Shown here one piece after another: positions 1 to 8,913 of a stretch of 13,579 nucleotides of DNA. The notes beneath the pieces were generated by a model, which saw only the letters and a list, made by a program, of their open reading frames with translations, ran no database searches and was not told the DNA's origin. Each line of letters begins with the position of its first letter. Positions within the stretch are counted from its first letter, which is position 1. The position numbers and the translations under genes were made by a program. Source of the DNA: Bimuria novae-zelandiae CBS 107.79 (lineage: Eukaryota; Ascomycota; Dothideomycetes; Pleosporales; Didymosphaeriaceae); the NCBI GenBank assembly GCA_010015655.1, contig ML976763.1:226509-240087 (forward strand), in the 5' to 3' direction.

Positions 1-172
1 CTCTTATATCCTTATGTCTTCCACTAATACGCTAATCTATTTCCGTTGATTAAGGAGAGTTGCCCTTTATTCCGCCCGGAATTGTGCGGATAAACTAGAC
101 TGCTGGCAAGGTCTCTTTGTGTAGGGTTGCGCCAGCTACCTTTGCTTGTGCAAAGGGCTATATAATTAGACA
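1..172 (-). repeat. 3' LTR of copia element 1, outer 34 bp beyond the window
   Basis: Positions 1-172 match 5125-5296 without gaps. The only differences are at 69, 92, 159, 162, 167 and 168, each G or C in the right copy and A or T here. The inner end reads ATTAGACA where the right copy reads ATCGGACA, so the terminal inverted motif TGTCCG/CGGACA has been mutated in this copy. It is the downstream LTR because the polypurine tract abuts it at 173-182 and the pol frame reads toward it. Confidence 0.96.
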
Positions 173-182
173 CACCCCCTTA
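173..182 (-). other. Polypurine tract of copia element 1
   Basis: On the minus strand TAAGGGGGTG lies directly against the TGTC start of the 3' LTR. This is where plus-strand DNA synthesis is primed in LTR retrotransposons. The same AAGGGGGTG directly before TGTC occurs at 13528-13536 in element 2, which supports both the boundary and the kinship of the two elements. Confidence 0.9.
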
Positions 183-222
183 GCTTGGGCTTATCCTCAA
201 GCTGGACCTTCGTAGTTGTCTA

Positions 223-3200
223 TTATTCTAACTTAAAGGCCTCTATCCTCTGCTGGAGATCCTGTAGGGCAACCTCTTAATTAGTAATCTTGTCTGATAT
301 ATCTTTAAGTCCTAGTTTATGCAGAAACTTGCTCCATTTGTTTACTAGTAGGGCCTTTGTAAGTCTATTAGCGACCATGTCCTCTAAGCGTTAATAGTCT
401 ACCTTAATTGTCCCTAGTGCGACCTCTTGTCTTAGCTAATAATTATAGATATCCACATAACGGAGCTTGGTCTGTAACTTAATAATTTCTTTAGTAATAA
501 GTCAGATCGTTTGCTGATTATTATAATTAATTATAATAAGGGAATTGCTAAGGTTAATCTTTAGTTCCTTTAGCAATCGCGATATAAATAAAGCCTCCTT
601 AGCCACTTGCGATAGTGCTAGTAATTTGGCTTTAGTTATTGATGTAGTGACTGTATCTTGCTTATTTGCTTTCCAGGCGATTAGGCTACTAAATAGCTTA
701 ATAATGTATCCTTGCGAGCTCTTGCGATCGAGTGTGTTATTAGTAAAGGATACGTCACTTGCCACTTCTAAAGTATCTACACCCCTAAGCTAAAGACCTA
801 GTGATTTAGTGTTAGTAAGGTAGAGGAGAACTTGGTTGGCAGCCGCTTAGTGCTCTTTACTTAGGTTAGACAGGAATCGTGATAATTAGGAGCTTATAAA
901 GGCGATATCTAGTCGAGATGTGACTATAGCATAAAAAATTAATTCGACTTTGCGCTAGTATCTATTAATCTTACCCTTACTGGCTAGTCCTGTCCTTAGG
1001 AGCAATTCGATTAGACCCATTAGGGTATTATAGCGAATCTTATGGTGATTAATAAGGCGCGATATTTTATTAATATATAAAGCTTATAAAAGCTAGATCT
1101 TTCTGCTCGAGCGGTCCCTAATAATTTTAATTCCTAGAAACTACTATAGGTCTTTGCCACCTGTAAGTATAAATTTAGTACTTATTATTGCGAGAGCAGC
1201 TTCAGCAGCTTGCTTTTATAACTTATTATATATAATAATAATGTTATCTATATAAAAGAAGATAATAATGCCGTTCTTAATAAGGCAGTATGGCTCGTAG
1301 GGTACTACTTTAAAGCTAATATCACGGAGTGTTGACGTGAACTCTCTTTGCTAGAGTAGTAAAGATATGCGCAGTCTGTACAGTGCTTTATATAGTTTAA
1401 GGACTATGCCTGCTCGCGAGTAGCCGCGAGGCATTTTCATATAGATTTCTCTATCCAGCTTCGCGTGGACAAACGCGTTAGTAACGTCGTGTTAGATAAG
1501 TTCTAGGTCGAAACAAGCTGTAATTGCCATAAGCATGTAGAATAATTATCCTATAAGTATTACGGCGTAGGTTTCTTGCGAGGTAAGGTGCCGCTATTAA
1601 TTGCCTCGCACTACCAGCCTTGCCTTGCACTTTTGTAATTAATAATGCTTGTTAAACTTATAGGTATATACCCACATGTAGTCGAGGATTTAATAGCCTG
1701 CCACTTTCACTAGAGTGGTTGTAACCTTACTCTAGGACTTCATTTCCTTGTGGCTCTGTAGATGGGAACGTTCTGCTTCCTTCTATATATTATAGAGAGG
1801 GTGATCTTCGAGCTTGCTTCGGCATGTGGGTGGCTCTGGAAGCACGCTTCAATATAGCTTCTTACCTAATATAATTATTTGTCGAAGCTACGCCTTATTA
1901 AGAGTCTTGCCTTTATATTTGCCGCTGCTGCCAGCTTTAGTGCCTGCCATAAAGGCTGCAGCCTATAGGCTTGTTTGCAACTACCCTATTTACACTCTTT
2001 AGGGTGGTATAGCTTAATCGCCTCCTGCTATTAATTATGTAAGGAGTGTTACTAGTGGCGGCGTTAAGGGAGGTATTAGATATTCGCACCTAACTTTCCT
2101 GCCTTGCCTATACTTAGGAGCTCCTTTAACCTCTTCCTCTGGCGCTTTACTGATTGTCTTATCCTTAAAGAAGGACTTAGTGGCATGCTCTTATTAAGGT
2201 GAGGGAGGTAACTCTACTAATCGCACCTAGGCCGCTATTTCTTCTAATGTGCTGTGCATAAAGTTTTCTATTAGGTCTTTAGTTTTGCCTAAGAACATAG
2301 TATCCTCGTCGAATATCACGTCGCGAGTACTAATTGTCTTTGCTAGAGAGGGAATCTATATTCTCTAGATATTTGTTAATTTGTAGCTAACAAGGTAGCC
2401 AATCTATGCCTTAGGGTTAAGCCTCTAAAGCCTGCTCTTGCCGCGTTTTGTATTATTAGTTATTGCAAAAGCTTTGTAGCTATATGCTTTTAGGTGAGCT
2501 TAATTAGGCTTTTTTGGTTAGGTAACAATGCCGTTCTAAAAAGCTACTGTCGTAAAGAACACTTCATATGGAGATTACCATCAATTGGCGTAGTTTAGCG
2601 TTTAATTATACAAGTAGACTATGGCTTGGGTAATCTTAGGCTATATCTACTAAGGTAGGTTAGAGTTAAGTCGCATCGCGCGCGCTTTCTCCTTAATTAC
2701 ACCCCTTAAGCGTTTAGCTCCTCTATTTTATGCTTAAGTATTAGGTGCTAAAGGCTTAATCTTAATGCCTTGCGCTAAGCACTACTTCTTAACATCTACC
2801 TTAATAGAGAAGATCTTGTTATTAGATTTAATTACTTTTACTATAATGTTATATTATACTTCTATGAACCGTATAAAGGTGCTAAGTAATTTAATAATTA
2901 ACCGTGCTAGGCGGTTATTCTTAAAGTAGAAGTCCTATGCAAAGCTAGAGAATTAGTTAGTAATTAGTATTTAGCTCTTCTCTCTTGTTGAGCTATCTAC
3001 TTTATAGTCGTGAAAATCGATTGCGACTCGCTCGCCGGGACCTTCTATTAGATCTCTAGCTTGCTAGCGTATTTGCCATTTTAGTTTTGCTTTGCCGCAG
3101 GCATTACACTTAACTATAAGGAGACTTTTAATCCTTACCCCCTTAGATTGCTGCACGAGGTGTTCGAGGGCTTAAGGGCCTAGATAGCCTAATTATTAGT

Positions 3201-4989
3201 GCCAGATCCACGCGTCTGCCTTCTGCGGTCTTTATTTAGTGCGTGTATTAGTCTTGTGAGTGGCGTACGCAGTATTAGTAGGAATACTACCTACTAGCCT
3301 TATCTTGTGTTCTAAGACCTACTGTCTATGCAGCTCTTAGAGTTCTGTCAGTATAGTATTGTCTCTTCTCTTTAGAGTCGTTAGGTCTACTCTTGTATCC
3401 CACTAAAGGCCTTGCCTCCGGAGTAATTAGAACGATATAAGGTTATAGAGCAGATTAGGGTAATAGGCTACATTATCTAGCTGTATTAATTAATTGCCGT
3501 TTGCACTTTATACGTTAAGATAGACGCTCTTATATCCTTTAATCTATATTTATGTATTCCCTGCCTATATAAAGTCTCCTGGCGCCGGTGGACGGTATAA
3601 GACAAAGCGATCGATGTTGTTAAAGATATGGCAGGTTGTGCCTGAATCGAGTATGGCTGAGCGTCGTAATGGGTACGTGTTTGGGTTAGTATAGAAGGAT
3701 GCGGCGTTAAAGCTTGCTAGGATTTTAGTAATCTTGCGTCTATCTAGTTATTTATTATTAGCCTTAGTAATTTAAGGTAGAGTAGGAGTGTATAATTGTT
3801 TAATTTTAGGTGCCTGTAATTTAGCCTTTTTTATTCTTTTTAACTTCTCTTAGAAGTCGGTATTATGTTCTAGCCTAAGCTTAACTAGCTTTACTATAAG
3901 AGGGTTTAGTGTAAACCAGTCTGGCTGCTTATCTAGAAAGGCATAGAAATAGTCTTAAAGACTATGGCGTAGTTCACAAGCAAGGCAGTGATTGCTACTA
4001 ACTATTATTAGCTTAAGGCTCTAAGGCGACTGCTTAGTTCTAGTACGTTAACTATTATTTTATTATTTATAATTCTAAGGTCTTCCCTAACTTTTAAATA
4101 ATGCTGCTTTATCTATAAGAGAGGCGTCCCTGTCTGTGGCCTGGGTGGGTTTACCACCTTTAGCGAGAGATGACCCTATAGTAGTAAAAGCGCCCTTTTG
4201 TTTGCCCTTAGTCGGGTGCTATAGGATTATATAGTCTTAGAAGAGTTTTATTGTGTGCTTTCGTGAGACAGCTGCATCCTTGCTTCTATATTACTGGAAG
4301 GTCGTTACCTATATAGGTGCGACATGGATAACTGCCTTTATAAAGTCTTCTTTTACTAAGTTTAGCCTTTAAAGTTCTAGAACCTAATTAGTCTCTGCTT
4401 CTGTAGCTGCGTAATTGTACTTAGAGAGCCATGCAGCCTATAATCTAGCTATTCTTATTAGCTTAAGCGCTTCTTAATACCTTGTTCTTAATTATCTGTA
4501 TTTGTCTTAATAGTCAACCCTAATTGTAATTATAAGGTTGTTTATTTATTGCTTAATTGTTTCTCTAGGAATGTAGTAGTTGTTCTGGAGATACGCGGAG
4601 ATTGTTAACTAGAGAAAGGTGACCACCTTATTAAGGTCTGCCTTTTCTTCTTGATAGGCTCGATCCATGACCTTATAGATCTCGAGCTATCCTTTATAGT
4701 AGTTGCTATTGTCTTTGTATGCTTTCGCGCCTGCCGGCGATAGATAAGATAGTAATATTAGTGCGTTATTTAGGTTCGCATTCGTGTAGACAGCGTTTAG
4801 CTAGTAGTTACCTATTAATGGCGGTATCGGCATGGCGGGTTTCTGCTTTGGTTCATCTATTAGCGCTGGGTCGATAATGTTCCAGACCTTAAGGAATTAG
4901 CATCTTGTTTTAAGCTGTCTTAGCTATGGTGTGTAATTCGTGTAGTTGGTCAGGATCACTATAGGATCTCTAAGGGTTGATAGGGCCAT
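223..4989 (-). pseudogene. Copia gag-pol polyprotein, inactivated by stops but frame intact
   Basis: Single gag-pol frame of 1589 codons from ATG (4989-4987, start MALSTLRD) to TAA (225-223). All landmarks fall in this one frame. They are a gag region (1 to about 330), a zinc knuckle CLACELRH at 335-342 whose expected final Cys is Tyr, and protease ILDSG with D448. Next come the HHCC cysteines C628 and C631, and integrase with D658/D661, N723 where the second Asp is expected and K759 where Glu is expected (spacing exactly 35 residues between). RT follows as FYIDN with D1248 and N1249 in place of the second Asp, and RNase H starts near D1412 (DVSF). The clearest open stretch is 765-502, the RNase H core ending NNQQTI. 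Stops are TAA/TAG, mostly at former Gln or Trp codons. The length fits a copia polyprotein. The last codons are uncertain, since TAA at 225 could itself be a mutated Gln codon. Confidence 0.95.
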
Positions 4990-5090
4990 TGCGATTGGCT
5001 TAATAAGGTAGTATTAGTTAAGGCAGTAAGACTCTTAATTATTAAATTAGAGAGGTAATCTAATAAGATAAATTAAGGTATAAATTATTG
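4990..5090 (-). other. 5' leader of copia element 1 with putative primer-binding site
   Basis: This is the 101 bp between the 5' LTR and the gag ATG. In copia elements the minus-strand primer-binding site starts within a few bases of the LTR. Here the minus strand reads CAATAATTTATACC after the LTR, too AT-rich to assign a tRNA primer with confidence. Almost no CpA or TpG remains in the stretch, in sharp contrast to the LTR next to it. Confidence 0.6.
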
Positions 5091-5296
5091 TGTCCGTTGT
5101 CTATATTCCTGTAAGAATATAAGGCTCTTATATCCTTATGTCTTCCACTAATACGCTAATCTATTTCCGTTGATTAAGGAGAGTTGCCCTTTGTTCCGCC
5201 CGGAATTGTGCGGATGAACTAGACTGCTGGCAAGGTCTCTTTGTGTAGGGTTGCGCCAGCTACCTTTGCTTGTGCAAAGGGCCATGTAATCGGACA
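5091..5296 (-). repeat. 5' LTR of copia element 1, 206 bp, well preserved
   Basis: The full 206-bp LTR opens TGTCCG and closes CGGACA, a perfect 6-bp terminal inverted repeat with the TG...CA ends usual for LTRs. The inner 172 bp are repeated at 1-172. It contains about 25 CpA/TpG dinucleotides, close to what random sequence would have, so it has largely escaped the mutation that emptied the interior. As the upstream LTR it should hold promoter and R/U5 functions; I could not place a transcription start. Confidence 0.95.
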
Positions 5297-5301
5297 ATAA
5301 G
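5297..5301. repeat. Possible target-site duplication of copia element 1 (ATAAG)
   Basis: Copia integrases make 5-bp target duplications, and ATAAG is the pentamer immediately outside the 5' LTR. The partner copy would lie 35-39 bp left of position 1 and cannot be seen, so this is a prediction. Confidence 0.4.
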
Positions 5302-5361
5302 AAAGCCGCCACCCTACCAACCTCCTATTACCTTTATAGCAATCTAACTTAACAACGTGAT

Positions 5362-5383
5362 ATAATAATTATATAATTATTAT
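5362..5383. repeat. Perfect 22-bp AT-only palindrome
   Basis: The half-site ATAATAATTAT is followed at once by its reverse complement. It could extrude as a cruciform, but in sequence this AT-rich a palindrome of this length may be chance. No function is inferred. Confidence 0.7.
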
Positions 5384-5533
5384 TATAAATTAAGTAGTAT
5401 TTATACTGCGCTTTATACACGTTCGCACAATATATTTAGTCTCTTTATAGTAGTTATAGCGTGTTAAAGCCTATTAACTAGTTGTTGCAAAAGGCACCTT
5501 ACTAAAGCTTTCTACGCTAGCTAGGATTAAGCT

Positions 5534-5561
5534 AAGTAGCCAAGTAGCCAAGCACGCGATC
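5534..5561 (+). repeat. AAGTAGCC tandem repeat followed by AAGCACGCGATC
   Basis: Two exact copies of AAGTAGCC (5534-5541 and 5542-5549) run directly into AAGCACGCGATC (5550-5561). The last part resembles the inner TIR core AAAACACGCGATTTCT of the pogo element further right. It could be a remnant of another DNA-transposon end, but I found no inverted partner within 5300-7200. Confidence 0.45.
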
Positions 5562-5639
5562 TCCTAAACTTATAAATAGTTAATTATTATAAAGCTTTCT
5601 CTTCTTAATAAACTTTATTTTTAAGCTCTTTAATTGTTA

Positions 5640-6650
5640 TAACTATGCGCTATAGTTATAAGCCTAGTATTTTTATAACGCTTTATAATATACTTACTCT
5701 ATACTAGCTAATAATTATAGTAGTAAACTATTTTTTACTCTTTATTATCCTTACGCTTACGTCTCGACGCTTATAACCTATAATAAAGCTAGATTATATA
5801 ATAACTACTACAAAGCTCCTAGCAAGTAACTAACTTATAAATTATAACTTATTCCTACTTTAGTATGCGTAGCTTAAGTACCACGCAAAGGCTTAAGGGA
5901 TATAACGTTATATTAACTTTAAAGGTTTTAAGTAGATAAATATACACGACTAGGCTTTAGAGCTACTAAATATAAATACTAAAAGTAAGTTTTATGTATA
6001 ATAGCTTAAGCGCTATAAGCTAAAGTCTACTATTTATAGTTAGCTTATAATAAAGCTTTAGACACTCTAGAACTAGGTTTATATTATAGTTAATTTATAA
6101 AGGCTAGAGCTTATAATATTATAGTTAAGTAAGTAGTAAACAATGCAGGCGCTAATTAAAGAACTTAAGAATAATTTTTATCTAAGTAATAATAATTAGA
6201 AGGAGCAGGTATAATATATATATAGAGAGGTCACCCTACGCCCACAGAGTAGCAGAATAATAGACCTAACTAAATAGCTATCCGAATAGAACCGCGCACA
6301 CGCCAACGCTGTGCTTTTAAATTTCTTAAAAATAAAGGGTATGCTACTAATAAAGGATTTCCTACGCTTAGCACTATAATATAAGTATAAGTAGGCTTAG
6401 AGAGAGCTTAATAACCTATCGCGACTAGGCGTAGTAGCAACTCTATCTTTAGAAGAATACGCTTGCTAGCTCGCGTAGCTTAACTAAATAACTAAGCACG
6501 CAGGCATATACGCTACGCTTAAAAGGCGTACTCCTAATATAAGCTATAAGTGCCTATGTAGAGTAAATACCTAGTATTAATAGAAGCCTATAAAGTGTAA
6601 CTACCTTTAGTACGCGCTCTAAGAAGAAGCTCCTTAGTAGTAGTAGTAGT
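5640..6650 (+). pseudogene. Decayed coding-like region, family not recognised
   Basis: On the plus strand, the frame of the ATG at 6144 gives long protein-like runs broken only by TAA/TAG. One is near 6298-6352 (AVLLNFLKIKGMLLIKDFL) and others follow to about 6630 (LSRLGVVATLSLEEYAC; HAGIYATLKRRTPNIS). Reading the stops as former Gln or Trp codons would make a Leu/Gln-rich, probably helical protein that ends in a Gln run where the TAG repeat at 6635-6651 lies. Other frames are not clearly excluded upstream of 6100, so a frame change or intron is possible. I see no transposase, reverse transcriptase or recombinase motif. It may be the body of a fourth, older repeat or a host gene caught by RIP. 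Exact ends are arbitrary. Confidence 0.35.
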
Positions 6651-6651
6651 A
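6635..6651 (+). repeat. TAG trinucleotide microsatellite
   Basis: Five and two-thirds units of TAG. In the frame of the preceding coding-like region these are five consecutive stop codons, which CpA-to-TpA mutation would produce from a CAG (polyglutamine) run. That ancestry is an inference. Confidence 0.7.
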
Positions 6652-7206
6652 TTGGTTTTACGTCCTATGTAACCTCCCAGGGGGTATGTAGACGTGCCCT
6701 GCACTTAGTAAGGGCCACTTATGCTAGTGCTACCGCTACTATAGGAGCGGCCTCTCTTGCTACTATCCCTCTCCAGATAGGGGCGACTTAGCTATTTAAT
6801 CTGGCCTTTGTGTAACAATAGTGGGAAAAGGGGTGGCCTTCTAGCTGCCCTAGTCCTGTACAGAAGCATGCTAAGACTTATTAGAGGTAAGGAAAGATAT
6901 ATACACGCATATAGGTATACAAAAGAGAGAGCTAAGTCTTATATAGTAGATACCTTAGTAAGTTATAAGCAGGTAGCGTATTTATTTTGCCTAAAGTAAG
7001 GGTTTGCGTCCGCTTGCCTATAACGTAATTAGCTAGTTACTTACTAACGTGTACTATTATTAATACTAAGTATAAGAAGGGTTGCGTATTCTTTTAGGCT
7101 TAGCGTCCTAAGGTACTGTATTCCTTCTCTAGTGTTTATTAGGGGATGTGTTAGGCGTTGCGGCCAATAGTTAAAGCGTCGCACTGTCCGTGGGTAGTGT
7201 ATAATA
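6652..7206. other. Unassigned spacer left of the pogo element
   Basis: This stretch keeps more CpA/TpG than the copia interiors, for example around 6690-6720 and 6800-6860, so it is less RIP-mutated. A 63-codon plus-strand frame opens at 6808-6999, with no homology I recognise and no adjoining coding signal. TGTCCG at 7185-7190 resembles the start of the copia LTR, but the following bases do not continue the match. No copia gag sequence is visible here, although it would be expected if the pogo element had simply split element 2. Confidence 0.4.
7205..7206. repeat. TA target-site duplication, left
   Basis: TA directly before the left TIR, paired with TA at 8997-8998. A dinucleotide is weak evidence alone but is the expected target of this superfamily. 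Confidence 0.6.
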
Positions 7207-7289
7207 AGCTAGCGCATATAGTTCCTGCGCACATAGGGTTCCTGCGCACCGCGCTAGAACACCCCACCTGTATAAAACACGCGATTTCT
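7207..7289 (+). repeat. Left terminal inverted repeat of the pogo element, 83 bp
   Basis: It aligns gap-free with the reverse complement of 8914-8996. Identical blocks include AGCTAGCG at the tip, CACATAGGGTT in the middle and AAAACACGCGATTTCT at the inner end. Differences cluster in the two subterminal boxes and a few single sites. One of these, CA against TA at position 9-10 of the TIR, is of the RIP type. Confidence 0.9.
7221..7249 (+). repeat. Subterminal direct repeat, left end (GTTCCTGCGCAC twice)
   Basis: Exact 12-bp boxes lie at 7221-7232 and 7238-7249, starts 17 bp apart. Paired boxes near transposon tips commonly bind the N-terminal DNA-binding domain of the transposase. The right end has two boxes at the same spacing but with a different sequence. 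Confidence 0.75.
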
Positions 7290-7394
7290 TAGTAACGCTG
7301 CTTATAATTGCTATTAACTATATATAGATTTAAGCGCTATAGCTGCTATAGCTATAGTAGTTATTTCTAAGGTGCTTAGTATAGTAGATCTTTA
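7290..7394 (-). other. Untranslated 3' segment of the pogo element
   Basis: This 105-bp stretch lies between the transposase stop and the left TIR. It contains alternating GCTATAGCTG-type motifs (near 7333-7358) that form short inverted repeats, possibly part of a transcript end. It may also be coding tail if the annotated stop is a mutation. Confidence 0.4.
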
Positions 7395-8894
7395 TTACTT
7401 AGCTACTAAAGCTTTAGCTGCGCGTATAGCCTCCCTAATACTCTCTACCTCTACAAAGCGTTAATTTAGGTCTACTTGAACGCGCTTACGCTAACGCTGA
7501 GAGGTAGATATCTCTAGCTACTACTTAAGTCGTCTTTTCTCTACTTCTAGGCCTGTAGCTCTAGCATTTACAGCTGCTAGAGCCTTACCTGCTTTCTGTA
7601 GGAGTAGCCGGGTAGTACGACCTAGATTCTCGACGCTCTGGACGCTGCGCTGCGCTATATAGAGATCGTGAGGGCCCTGGGGAGTAGAGAGGAAGCTCTG
7701 GATCTGCTGCTAAGGCTACTACTCACGTGTAGGCGTAGTAGGCCTCTAAGAGACCTGCGACGAGCTGAGCACGTGATTAATATTAAATAGGCAGATACCA
7801 GATGCCTGCTAGCTAGCTCGAATTACACGCTCTATAAAGTCTTCCTTTCTAGCTTAATAATAGTAGGTAATAAAGCGCTCCTTCTTAATAGGTGTAGCGT
7901 TATTAAGTAATGCGAGCTCCTAGATCTGACGTCTATAGCTAGACTTAATTACAGAGAAAGGAGCGAGATTAAGAGGCTATAGGACGTGTAAGGTGTGCGC
8001 AGGTAGATAGAAGAGCTATATACAATATAGCTTGTAGAGCCATAGGAAGTCTATATTAATATGGCTACCGTGACTATCGAGTATTAGGAGCCTGTGCTGG
8101 CCATTAGATACAGCCGTCTTAGGTATAAATATACGCTGTAGCCACTTAACACCTATTGCTTTTAACGTCCATCTGTTCTCTAAGGTTGTATAGATCCAGT
8201 TAGGTACGTAAGACGAGGAGAACCATGTTGTCTATAGGCTCTAGCCCTTAAAGATGACTGCACAACGTAGCTTCCGCCCTATCGCCAATACACACTTAAT
8301 TATAGAGACCCACTAGCGATTCTTTAGAGAGCGAATATAAGCCTTCTTCTTCTAACTACTAGAGAGTACTCTAGTGTTGGTACATACTCCTAGAGCCACG
8401 CCAGTCTCATCTATATTGTAGGTATTCTCCGTCTGTATGTTGAGCCGCCGTCTAGTCTGCTTATAGAGCTCTAGGAACGCGCGCACCTGCTCTAGAGTTG
8501 CTACATTAGCTCTCTAAGCCTCGAGCTTTCTACTAATAACTAATGCAACGCGTGGCTGTCGCTTAATAAAGTGTAAGAGCCAGAGTTTACTAATAGGCTA
8601 ACTATTACTATTTATACGTAGGATTTAATTAGCTATTTCTCGAGCGTAAGCGTGTGAGGGAGGGCAGGCGCGTGCGTCTTCTTTAAGGATCTAGTCTACT
8701 AGGAAGTCCTCTTATAGAGGAGTTAGTCACTACTAATACTAATAGCTGAGCGCGCTGTTCGTTGCGCCACGTAGTTAACCATGTAGCGTTAATAAAGGAA
8801 TACTGTACGCCTTCGCAGCTACGCGCTGGCTAGTATAAAGACCTATAGCGAGATTATTAATAGCTAATTGTATAGCGACCTCACAGGCGTCCAT
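7395..8894 (-). pseudogene. Fot1/pogo-like DDE_1 transposase, broken by stops
   Basis: The frame starts at ATG 8894-8892 (MDACEVAIQLAINN) and ends at TAA 7397-7395, 499 codons plus stop with no net frameshift. Residues about 5-60 fit a psq-type helix-turn-helix and about 60-130 a CENP-B/Tc5-type DNA-binding domain. The DDE_1 core shows NIDETG with D162 and LDSHGSHIN with D273. LQPLN follows, with N309 where the third Asp is expected, giving the DD35D spacing of Fot1-like enzymes. The Asp to Asn change fits a G-to-A mutation. There are many internal TAG/TAA codons, including runs near residues 47-65. The C-terminal part is basic and Arg/Lys-rich. The true stop could lie slightly further downstream if TAA 7397 was a Gln codon. 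The product would have cut and pasted the element; this copy cannot. Confidence 0.93.
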
Positions 8895-8913
8895 ATTAAT
8901 GAGCGTTGTGCAG

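Larger units (their letters stand above)
1..5296 (-). mobile_element. Ty1/copia LTR retrotransposon, element 1, RIP-degraded
   Basis: Nearly complete copia-type element on the minus strand: 5' LTR 5296-5091, leader 5090-4990, one gag-pol frame 4989-223, polypurine tract 182-173, 3' LTR 172-1. The 3' LTR is cut by the window edge, because position 1 equals LTR position 35. Copia rather than gypsy order is shown by integrase lying before reverse transcriptase: CCHC knuckle, protease DSG, HHCC plus DDE integrase, RT, RNase H. A related copy lies inverted at 8997-13579. The internal region is AT-rich with dozens of in-frame TAA/TAG stops, while the LTRs keep ordinary CpA/TpG density. The element is dead but structurally whole, so it inserted by normal integration and decayed in place. 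The identification is certain at superfamily level; no family name is assigned. Confidence 0.96.
5302..5639. other. AT-rich non-coding stretch with palindrome and short tandem repeat
   Basis: No coding pattern is recognised. It holds the perfect AT palindrome at 5362-5383 and the AAGTAGCC tandem repeat at 5534-5549. The composition resembles the RIP-mutated interiors of the neighbouring elements more than ordinary gene-bearing DNA. Confidence 0.5.

Noticed and set aside
545..793. Plus-strand 82-codon open frame
   Set aside because: Antisense shadow of the RNase H region of copia element 1, which reads on the minus strand at 765-502.
1814..2002. Plus-strand 62-codon open frame
   Set aside because: Lies antisense within the gag-pol frame of element 1 and has no recognisable product.
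6808..6999. Plus-strand 63-codon open frame starting MCNNSGKRGG
   Set aside because: Short, no family recognised, no upstream signal. In TGA-poor, RIP-affected DNA an open run of this length is not strong evidence of a gene.
7185..7190. TGTCCG as the start of a second copia LTR left of the pogo element
   Set aside because: Only about six bases match. The following sequence does not continue like either LTR, and no gag or leader follows.
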